Shown here: positions 1 to 5,645 of the stretch, in pieces
Numbering within the stretch: the stretch's first letter is position 1
Layout of the letters: each line of letters starts with the position of its first letter
Assembly: GCA_002440805.1 (NCBI GenBank)
Contig: DJVD01000003.1
Coordinates: 1-13,799 of the forward strand
DNA: 13,799 nucleotides
Source of the DNA: Chloroflexi bacterium UBA6265
Lineage (GTDB): Bacteria > Chloroflexota > Chloroflexia > Thermomicrobiales > UBA6265
Direction: 5' to 3'
Made by a program: the position numbers and the translations under genes
Notes under the pieces: generated by a model
What the model saw: only the letters and a program-made list of their open reading frames with translations
Database searches by the model: none
Told to the model about the DNA's origin: nothing

Positions 1-18
1 CGTATGCAGGAAACAGGC

Positions 19-543
19 ATGAGCACACCTCCTCCCAATCGCAGCCGCGCCCTGGCGCTGAGCAATATCCTGTTCGCCCTGATGGTAGTGGCGGCCGGGG
101 GGGTGGCGTACCTGTATTTTGTGGAGGACCAGTTCTTTCAGGAAGGGCCCAAGCCGCCCGCCTGCGAGCAGGGTCGCAACGAGTTGATCTGCGTCATTGA
201 GGCCCTGAAAGCCCAGGACTTCGATCGCGTCGAGCCGGGTCGGTACACGGCCACGGCCAACCAGCTATCGCAACCGGGCCAGGTGATCGAAATCAATGAA
301 ATAAACGCGTTCCTCTTCATCTATCCCGATGCAACCGGCAATAAGGCCGTTGCCGCCCGCGAGGCGGATGCCGCCGACCTGGATCCGGAGACGCTGCAGG
401 TGACAGCACGGATTTCCGAGCGGCCACTGAATGAGGGCGAAGAGATCACGGTTTATCAGCAGAGTAACGTTATCCTTATCGTGATTGGCGGCAGCGATAA
501 TGAACTCGCCAGTATCAAAGCCGCCATGGACACCCTTCCGTAA
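19..543 (+). CDS. Membrane-anchored protein of unknown function, upstream of the TlpA-like gene
   Basis: I do not recognise the family. The 174-residue product has a short Pro/Arg-rich cytoplasmic start, one hydrophobic segment at about residues 12-34, and an extracytoplasmic domain of about 140 residues. Two cysteines (C49 and C58) lie just outside the membrane. The C-terminal part alternates short beta-like stretches (QVIEINEINAFLFIY, ILIVIGG) and ends with a helix. The ATG at 19 was chosen over the in-frame ATG at 4 because AGGA at 9-12 sits 6 nt before it, and 4 lies at the window edge with no visible ribosome site. The TAA is 15 nt upstream of the thioredoxin gene, so the two are probably co-transcribed. 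The cysteine pair makes a redox-linked or complex-forming role conceivable, but that is inference. Upstream operon partners may lie outside the window. Confidence 0.75.
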   Translation: MSTPPPNRSRALALSNILFALMVVAAGGVAYLYFVEDQFFQEGPKPPACEQGRNELICVIEALKAQDFDRVEPGRYTATANQLSQPGQVIEINEINAFLFIYPDATGNKAVAAREADAADLDPETLQVTARISERPLNEGEEITVYQQSNVILIVIGGSDNELASIKAAMDTLP

Positions 544-558
544 ACAGGACGAACCCCA

Positions 559-1305
559 ATGTCATCCGGGCACCCTACCCCACCTCCAGCCGACGAATCC
601 GATCTACACCTTGCCGAGCCAACGCTGGCCGATACCGATGACGACCAGGAAGATCGCGGCCGTATCGGCTACGGCAAGAACGAGCGCACATCCAGCTGGA
701 TGTTGGGAGGCGTGCTGATCCTGGTGGTGCTGGCGCTGGGCGTTTACCAGTGGACGCGTGGCGGTGACGATGCAGATACCGACAACAACGGCGGCTCCAC
801 CTCCGTCGATGTACCTGCGGTCGGCAAACAGGCACCCGATTTCACGCTCACCACCTTTAGTGGCGAGGACATCACCCTGAGCGAGCAAGAAGGCAAGGTA
901 GTGGTCGTCAACTTCTGGGGCAGCTGGTGTGAGCCATGCAAGCGCGAGATGCCGGCGTTCCAGTCCTACTGGGAATCGGCGCCCGCCGATGTGGTGCTGA
1001 TCGGCGTGGGTGGCAAGCAAGATCCCGAAGACCGTTCACGCGCGTTTGCCGAAGGGTTCGGCATCACCTACCCCATCGGCCGCGATTCCGGTGGCGATGG
1101 CGTGGCATCGGGCAGTATCGCCACGGATTACACGGTGACCTTCTATCCCATGACCTACATCATCAGCCCCAACGGCGTTGTGAGCTCGCTGGTGATCGGC
1201 GAAATGGATGAGAACGACCTGAAGAGCTATGTGCAGAAAGCTCGGGACGACGCCAGCGAGGCGCCATCAACGCCGCAGGCGTTCCAGAGCCGCCGCGAGC
1301 ACTAA
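559..1305 (+). CDS. Membrane-tethered TlpA/ResA-family thiol-disulfide oxidoreductase
   Basis: The 248-residue protein has a long acidic, Pro-rich cytoplasmic N-terminus (1-46), one transmembrane anchor (about 48-64), an Asp/Gly linker, and a thioredoxin-fold domain from about residue 85. It begins with the GKQAPDF motif typical of AhpC/TSA/TlpA proteins. The redox site is WCEPC, with C124 and C127 inside FWGSWCEPCKREMP. The presumed cis-proline is in FYPMTYII near residue 200. Family knowledge: TlpA and ResA reduce or shuttle disulfides outside the membrane, often for cytochrome c maturation, copper-site assembly or stress resistance. No cytochrome genes are visible here, so the exact partner is unknown. 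The ATG at 559 has CAGGA about 10 nt upstream. The gene follows its membrane-protein neighbour by 15 nt and ends before a hairpin shared with the converging DUF305 operon. The family call is firm; the physiological role is not. Confidence 0.93.
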   Translation: MSSGHPTPPPADESDLHLAEPTLADTDDDQEDRGRIGYGKNERTSSWMLGGVLILVVLALGVYQWTRGGDDADTDNNGGSTSVDVPAVGKQAPDFTLTTFSGEDITLSEQEGKVVVVNFWGSWCEPCKREMPAFQSYWESAPADVVLIGVGGKQDPEDRSRAFAEGFGITYPIGRDSGGDGVASGSIATDYTVTFYPMTYIISPNGVVSSLVIGEMDENDLKSYVQKARDDASEAPSTPQAFQSRREH

Positions 1306-1315
1306 ACCGGCATAC

Positions 1316-1347
1316 GAAACGGGGAAGGCGCAAGCCCTCCCCGTTTC
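1316..1347. terminator. Hairpin between convergent genes, likely bidirectional terminator
   Basis: GAAACGGGGAAGG pairs with CCTCCCCGTTTC, with one bulged A and a short GC-rich loop. It starts 11 nt after the TAA of the TlpA-like gene and lies 21 nt beyond the stop of the converging DUF305 gene. A short T-run inside the 3' arm (GTTTC) is the only U-tract, so termination efficiency is uncertain. Confidence 0.6.
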
Positions 1348-1367
1348 TGCTAGTTTGAAACCGAGAC

Positions 1368-2132
1368 CTAGATGAGATCCTTGCGGATCTCCAGGAGCTC
1401 CTTGATTTCGGCCTGCTGGGCGTCAATGACGTCCTGGCAGATTTCCTTGAGTTCCTCGTGCTCGGCCAGCTGCAGGCCAACCCAGCTCTGGTGTACAGCC
1501 ATCATGTGGTGCGGGATCACGAGATCGATGAAGCTGAGGTCTTTGTCCTCGGCGTTTTCAAACTCGGCCACCAGCGCCTCGCCATCCATCATGGCCATAT
1601 CCATGTCCATCATGTTCATGCCGGTGTCCATGCCCATCATGTCCATCATGTCCTTGATGTCCATATCCATGCCCATCATGCCCATACCCATGTCATGATC
1701 GCCACAGGCGGCCATGGCTTCGGTATCGCCCATGGTGACCATCATCATCTCGTGGGTGAGTTCGTCTGGCTCATCGCTGCCATACCACTCCAGGCGGAGG
1801 GCCTTCAGGGCTTCGATTTCGCCCGGCTGGGTATCGAGGATCGCCTGGGCGATAGTGAGCAGGCGCTCATCTTCCAGCACATCCTGGGCAGCCGTGGCGA
1901 GATCAATAACGCTGGCATGATGCGGGATCATGGTGTCGATATAGGCCTGGTCGAACGGGATATCGGATTCATACGGCACGACTTGCGGCGTGCCATCCAT
2001 CATGTGGCAATCCGGCGTGGCCACGGGCGTTGAACCATGGTGAGCGCCGTGATCTTGCGCGAGCGCGGTGGCCGGGACGATGGCGCCAGCACCGATGAGT
2101 GCCATGAGGTGTCGTCGATTGAGGGTAGTCAT
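1368..2132 (-). CDS. Exported DUF305 protein with two PHH half-domains and a Met-rich linker
   Basis: The 254-residue protein begins with an export signal containing twin arginines (NRRHLM, then a hydrophobic stretch ending ATALA-Q), so Tat or Sec export is likely. The mature part has a His/Met-containing N-terminus. A first DUF305 half follows at about 55-128 (IDTMIPHH, H71-H72) and a second at about 188-254 (IDLVIPHH, H208-H209, then AEHEELKE). Between the halves, residues 148-182 hold 18 Met with Asp and Gly as the main other residues. DUF305 proteins form ferritin-like helical bundles, and some (CopM of Synechocystis) bind copper; Met-rich and His-rich stretches are common Cu(I)/Ag(I) ligands. 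A copper-binding role is therefore plausible but unproven. The ATG at 2132 has AGGA 9 nt upstream. The gene lies 24 nt after the stop of a second DUF305 gene, the likely operon partner and paralogue. Confidence 0.92.
   Translation of the reverse strand: MTTLNRRHLMALIGAGAIVPATALAQDHGAHHGSTPVATPDCHMMDGTPQVVPYESDIPFDQAYIDTMIPHHASVIDLATAAQDVLEDERLLTIAQAILDTQPGEIEALKALRLEWYGSDEPDELTHEMMMVTMGDTEAMAACGDHDMGMGMMGMDMDIKDMMDMMGMDTGMNMMDMDMAMMDGEALVAEFENAEDKDLSFIDLVIPHHMMAVHQSWVGLQLAEHEELKEICQDVIDAQQAEIKELLEIRKDLI
1587..1691 (-). repeat. Low-complexity Met/Asp/Gly coding repeat inside the DUF305 gene
   Basis: The plus strand shows imperfect tandem units built on CATCATGTCC and CCATGCCCAT, with 6- and 9-bp periodicity. 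In the minus-strand gene these are ATG-GAC, ATG-GGC and ATG-ATG codon runs encoding residues 148-182 (18 Met in 35). The frame is kept open throughout, so this is a protein-level repeat, probably grown by slippage, rather than an intergenic element. Confidence 0.8.
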
Positions 2133-2156
2133 TGGGTGTCCTTTCAGAACAATTGG

Positions 2157-2825
2157 CTAGTAGCGGTTGATAAGTTCGCCGCGAACTTCCTTCAGTGTTT
2201 TGATGTGGGGCTCGGAAGCATCAATCATCCGTTGACTGAACTCCTTGAGTTCATCATGCTCGGCCACCTGCACACTGACCATATGCTGGTGGTGCTCCAT
2301 CTCCATTACCAACACCAACATGCTGACGAAGGCAAGGAGCGGATCGTCGTTCTTTTTCCAGGTTTCCTCAACCCACTCAACATCCATGAAGTCGATATGG
2401 GATTGATCGGTGCAGCTTTCGAGGCCACCCATGGAAAGGAGCATCATCTCGTGCGTGGCCTTGTCGGGCTCCGCCGATTCGAACCACTCCTCGCGGAAGG
2501 CCTTGAGATCTTCGATGTCTTTCGGGTGGCTCTCGAGAATCGCATCCACGATCTCGGTCAGGCGTTCATCCTCAAGATCGTCCTTGTTCAGCTCGGCGAG
2601 TTTGAGGGCGCTTTGATGGTAGGGAATGGTGGTATCGATAAACGCCCGGTCAAAGGGAATATCGGATTCGACCTCGATAATTTCCGGCGTGCCAACAACG
2701 GCACCACAGGAAAGGAGCGGACGGCCGGGTGCGCCAATGCGGAACGATGTGGCACTGGTGGAAGCGGCGGCAAGGGCGGCAATGCCGGAAAGCGCGATGA
2801 TCGATCGACGCGAGTACGTGTTCAT
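2157..2825 (-). CDS. Exported, degenerate DUF305 paralogue
   Basis: The 222-residue product has a twin-arginine-type signal (SRRSIIALSG plus an Ala-rich stretch). It aligns along its length with the downstream DUF305 protein: DIPFDRAFID, LEDERL, AILESHP, THEMML and AEHDELKE are shared. It lacks the Met-rich linker. The family's His motif is altered in both halves. The first PHH is PYH (68-70). In a gapless alignment the second PHH becomes LVM (172-174), followed directly by a Glu/His cluster, EMEHHQH (175-181). It is thus a diverged duplicate with a possibly different metal site, or a structural partner without one. The ATG at 2823-2825 lacks a strong Shine-Dalgarno sequence (AAAG and CACC only), which suggests translational coupling or modest expression. 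It follows the small exported-protein gene by 56 nt and precedes its paralogue by 24 nt. Confidence 0.88.
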   Translation of the reverse strand: MNTYSRRSIIALSGIAALAAASTSATSFRIGAPGRPLLSCGAVVGTPEIIEVESDIPFDRAFIDTTIPYHQSALKLAELNKDDLEDERLTEIVDAILESHPKDIEDLKAFREEWFESAEPDKATHEMMLLSMGGLESCTDQSHIDFMDVEWVEETWKKNDDPLLAFVSMLVLVMEMEHHQHMVSVQVAEHDELKEFSQRMIDASEPHIKTLKEVRGELINRY

Positions 2826-2881
2826 GGTGGGGTGCTTTCTGAAACAAGAACGCTATCGGCCAACAAATGGAGGCTTGGCGA

Positions 2882-3226
2882 TCAATTCAGAAATACCTGT
2901 AACCACGCCCTGCGGGTTGAGGAATCCTCCCCGAACGTATCTGGCCGTGGTGTTGTGATCGCGGTCGTATCGGTGGTCGGCAAAACACCGACGTGCCCGG
3001 TAGCGGCGGGGGCGTGATCGAACAACGGACCAGAAACGGAGTGGGGCATCCCCTCGGTGTTGCCGCACACCTGAATCTTCACCACATCATGATGGGGGGT
3101 TTCGGCGACAGCGCTGGCCGGATTGATGGCCATCATGGCATCGTGACCGAGCACAAACGCAATTACCACGGCGGCAATGCGCACCATGATCATCGCTTTT
3201 GTAACACGTGGTTTATGCCCGTTCAT
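2882..3226 (-). CDS. Small exported protein, family not recognised
   Basis: The 114-residue product has a basic start (MNGHKPRVTK) and a hydrophobic segment at about 12-28 with four Met in or near it. A likely signal-peptidase site follows around ASAVAE-T. The mature part is about 75 residues with several His, one Cys (in IQVCGN) and a Thr/Pro-rich stretch (TTDTTAITTPRP). I recognise no domain. The gene looks real because GGAGG lies 4 nt before the ATG, because the signal peptide is convincing, and because it sits first in a tight run with two exported DUF305 genes. It could be a periplasmic or secreted metal-related accessory protein, but that rests only on its neighbours. The C-terminal 30 residues look unstructured and the true end could differ if there is a sequencing error. 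Confidence 0.6.
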   Translation of the reverse strand: MNGHKPRVTKAMIMVRIAAVVIAFVLGHDAMMAINPASAVAETPHHDVVKIQVCGNTEGMPHSVSGPLFDHAPAATGHVGVLPTTDTTAITTPRPDTFGEDSSTRRAWLQVFLN

Positions 3227-3271
3227 CCGCCCTCCGAGAGATTCAGATCAATGCTAGCACAACGAAGGCGG

Positions 3272-3811
3272 TTATCTGTCGGGGTTTCCCTGCGCAAATT
3301 GGTTCAGCCAGCCTGCCAGTTCGGTGGGCCCGGCTTCCAGGTAGGAGGGCATCACCAACGCCCGATCGCGCACGATCATGCTGTTTGCCTTGTGCATCAC
3401 TTTGGCAGCTGTGGTTTGCTGGCCCATATGCGCATCCCAGGCCGATTCGGTGAGGTTCAACGAAACAGATGGAGGGGATTTGGCAGGGGCAAACACACTC
3501 ACGCTGACAACATCACTCCATGGAACGGACACGCCATTGATCAGGGTGATGCCGTGTCGATCGATAATGATCGATTTGCCACCATATTGCTTCACCACAA
3601 AGGCAATGCATACCGCAATGAGCAGCCCAAAGCCGACCGCAGCGAGCGTAAGCCCACGTTGGCCAATATCACCACTTTGGTAGCGTGCATAGATGAAGAA
3701 CGCGACCAGCGCTACGGCAACGCCGACGCGCCACAACAGGCTACCGAAGCTCGAGGAAATGGTGACCCTGCCCTGCTCTTCCAGTTCTGTTTGCCAGGCC
3801 TGCTGGTTCAC
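3272..3811 (-). CDS. Two-helix membrane protein with a C-terminal PH-like region, hypothetical
   Basis: From a GTG at 3811 the product has 179 residues: a short polar N-terminus, two transmembrane helices (about 25-42 and 54-73), and a soluble domain. That domain contains IIIDRHGITLINGVSVPWSDV, the beta-strand pattern seen in small bacterial PH-like/STM3941-type membrane proteins. This resemblance is by eye only. AAGGAG lies 9 nt before the GTG. A TTG at 3829 preceded by GGGAGG is a close alternative (185 residues). A longer reading from GTG 3901 adds an Arg-rich stretch with no ribosome site. Its 3' end lies 45 nt before the small exported-protein gene. It follows the NTF2-like gene after about 150 nt in which I see no gene. 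Function is unknown. Confidence 0.72.
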   Translation of the reverse strand: MNQQAWQTELEEQGRVTISSSFGSLLWRVGVAVALVAFFIYARYQSGDIGQRGLTLAAVGFGLLIAVCIAFVVKQYGGKSIIIDRHGITLINGVSVPWSDVVSVSVFAPAKSPPSVSLNLTESAWDAHMGQQTTAAKVMHKANSMIVRDRALVMPSYLEAGPTELAGWLNQFAQGNPDR

Positions 3812-3963
3812 CGTGATGTTCTCCTTCAATGCCTGTTTCCTCCCTGTAGCAATTGGTTCGCACCGCACCAATCGCCCAAGGCGAGGAGCAAGCCTGCACA
3901 CCGCTCATCGCGCAGAGCAGCCTTCCTGACGACGCAGGAGATCGATAATTTGTTCCCGGGGAA

Positions 3964-4368
3964 TCAGGAGGCTGGCATGGGGAAGCCGGCTTCGGGCAAG
4001 GCACCTTCGGGCACCAGGCCCATTTTCGTGACGGCCTCACCGACATCGGCATAGCGGGAAATGCTGGAGATTTTGTCGTCAGTAAAGCCAAAGGCAATCG
4101 CCCATATCGCTGAATCAGTGGCATCGCCAGTTTGGGGCGAATGCCACACCACTTCGACTTCCACCACGGCCAGGTCTTCCGCACCGAACCAGCGCCGGGG
4201 CGTCATGGTGGTTGTGGCGCGATCGATCCATTCCAGCAACAACAGGGTGCCATCTTCCTTGCGGCCGTTGTAGCGCACATCGTCGGCAAGGGTATCCAGC
4301 AACTGGTCGCGCTCGCGGGAATTGAAATGATCGAGGAATCGCTGCGCGAGGGGCTGCGGTGATGTCAT
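3964..4368 (-). CDS. NTF2-like / SnoaL-like family protein
   Basis: The 134-residue protein fits the NTF2-like fold. An N-terminal helix (LAQRFLDHFNSRERDQLLDTLADDVRYNG) is followed by an ED-rich turn and several beta strands (VEVEVVWHSP, AIWAIAFGFTDDKISSISRYADVGEA). The 'D-x-I-x-S-I-x-R-Y-x-D' ending is characteristic of SnoaL-like domains. Members range from small enzymes to ligand-binding or association domains, so no reaction can be assigned. Trp and hydrophobic residues (W47, W60, W75) could line the pocket. The ATG at 4368 has AGGA about 12 nt upstream, weaker than most neighbours. The gene is divergent from the beta-propeller gene across 132 nt and may head the minus-strand run that continues to 1368. 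Confidence 0.82.
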   Translation of the reverse strand: MTSPQPLAQRFLDHFNSRERDQLLDTLADDVRYNGRKEDGTLLLLEWIDRATTTMTPRRWFGAEDLAVVEVEVVWHSPQTGDATDSAIWAIAFGFTDDKISSISRYADVGEAVTKMGLVPEGALPEAGFPMPAS

Positions 4369-4402
4369 GGTGAGGAGAAGTCCTTTCGGGTCGCCGCCGT
4401 AC

Positions 4403-4438
4403 TTCCGGCATGAATGCTAGTGTACCGCGCAGCCGGAA
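4403..4438. promoter_or_regulatory. Inverted repeat in a divergent intergenic region
   Basis: TTCCGGC (4403-4409) is repeated in inverted form as GCCGGAA (4432-4438) with 22 nt between. It lies in the 132-nt gap between the divergent NTF2-like and beta-propeller genes, where both promoters should be. I cannot define clear -35/-10 boxes. It may be an operator for a dimeric regulator, or chance in GC-rich DNA. Confidence 0.25.
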
Positions 4439-4500
4439 CCGCACGTATCCGCCGCCCGTTATGGGGATATGGGAATGACGAGCGTAGCAGAGAAAACCAC

Positions 4501-5586
4501 ATGATCTCACGTCGACTCTTTGCCATCTTGCCCGCGGTGGTGCCTTTTGCGAACGGCAGTGTGCGACGCCTGGATATCGAGGATGTGCGCCACGAACCGC
4601 TGGATGTAGGGGCGACAACGGTGCTCTCCATCTCGCCAGATGGCAGCGTGTTAGCCGGCGTGCAGTTCCGCAATCGGCTCTGTTTCCTGGATGCATCCAC
4701 ACTCGATGTCCTCGCCCTGGGTGAGCCAACTGTGGAACTGCAGTCGATTGATCGCTCATCGATTCACTGGAGTCCGGATGGCACCCGCATCGCCTTTTCA
4801 CTGGATACCTGGCGGCACATGCGCGATTCCGATATCTTCATCGCCGATGTGGCCACAGCAGCCATCAGCAACCTGACGGCAGAGGGACACCAGCAGGAAG
4901 CAGCATCGATCCTGGATAGGCCTGATGTATCGCTCGACATCTATCCACGATGGATCAATGACTCCACAGTGATCTTCGCGCGGCAGCGGGTAGTTAAAAG
5001 CGGGCAGTCCACGTGCGAGATATGCACGCTTGCGATCGAATCGCTGGTGGTGGAATCCCTGATTTCCCTGCACCCTCCTGGTTACCGGTTTGTAGCCAGT
5101 CCACCGATCTTGCTGACTAATGGCAGCATGGTCATGACGCTGCAAGGTGGCGATCATCCGAGCGAAATCGTCATTGTGGATCCGGTTGGCGACCTCATGC
5201 CCGTGGAGATCGAGGGCGCACGTGTGCCGGAGTTACTGAACGCCACCAATACGCAGGGGCTAGTGTGGGATAGGGAGACCCACATCTATTGGCTGGTCCT
5301 TCTTGATGGGTCCGGTGAAAAAATGCCGTTAACCGCCCTGTTCGAGTACGGCGATGGATATCAGTTCATCGGCCACCCTGCAATCGCGGAAACGCCGGTA
5401 GCGTATGCAGGTGTGGCGCTTTCGGCTTCCAGCGGGAAGTACCGCGTATTCACGATGGTTGGGGGTGAGCAGAGAGATCGGGGCCACCTGAACGGGGACG
5501 TCATCGATCCCGCGTGCATCCTGGTGAAAGATCGACTTTTCATCTCCGATCTTCGCAATGCGTGGCTGATTGAGTTGGGCTCATAG
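4501..5586 (+). CDS. Probable exported beta-propeller (WD40-like/TolB-type) protein
   Basis: The 361-residue product has a short twin-arginine/hydrophobic start (MISRRLFAILPAVVPFA), consistent with a signal peptide or anchor. Blade-like repeats follow: SPDGSVLAG at 45-53, HWSPDGTRIAFS at 89-100 and IYPRWINDSTVIFARQ near 150-165. These are the PD40 motif of TolB-like propellers. Later blades are weaker (VIVDPVGDL, LFISDLRNAWLIEL). I see no enzymatic motif, so a binding or scaffold role is likely, but the ligand is unknown. The ATG at 4501 was preferred to the in-frame ATG at 4414 because the export signal starts there and the extra 29 residues are Arg-rich. Neither has a strong ribosome site (GCAGAG before 4501). 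The gene stands alone between a divergent neighbour and a convergent glnA, with its own terminator. Confidence 0.75.
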   Translation: MISRRLFAILPAVVPFANGSVRRLDIEDVRHEPLDVGATTVLSISPDGSVLAGVQFRNRLCFLDASTLDVLALGEPTVELQSIDRSSIHWSPDGTRIAFSLDTWRHMRDSDIFIADVATAAISNLTAEGHQQEAASILDRPDVSLDIYPRWINDSTVIFARQRVVKSGQSTCEICTLAIESLVVESLISLHPPGYRFVASPPILLTNGSMVMTLQGGDHPSEIVIVDPVGDLMPVEIEGARVPELLNATNTQGLVWDRETHIYWLVLLDGSGEKMPLTALFEYGDGYQFIGHPAIAETPVAYAGVALSASSGKYRVFTMVGGEQRDRGHLNGDVIDPACILVKDRLFISDLRNAWLIELGS

Positions 5587-5602
5587 CCTGGAGCGAAAAC
5601 CG

Positions 5603-5636
5603 AAACCGGGCCGGAGCGTGTGCTCCGGCCCGGTTT
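5603..5636. terminator. Perfect 15-bp hairpin terminator between convergent genes
   Basis: AAACCGGGCCGGAGC (5603-5617), loop GTGT, then the exact reverse complement (5622-5636). It is preceded by AAAACCGAAA and its arms end in TTT, so either strand gives a GC stem with a short U-run. It lies 16 nt after the propeller gene's TAG and 9 nt beyond the end of glnA on the other strand, and so probably ends both transcripts. Confidence 0.85.
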
Positions 5637-5645
5637 GCAGGATGA

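Noticed and set aside
1587..1691. CRISPR-like or satellite tandem repeat
   Set aside because: Units are 6-10 bp, have no spacers and stay in frame within a DUF305 gene, so this is coding low complexity.
2037..4054. Long plus-strand frames antisense to the DUF305 and small-protein genes
   Set aside because: The minus-strand genes have signal peptides, family motifs and mostly good ribosome sites; the plus-strand translations have none.
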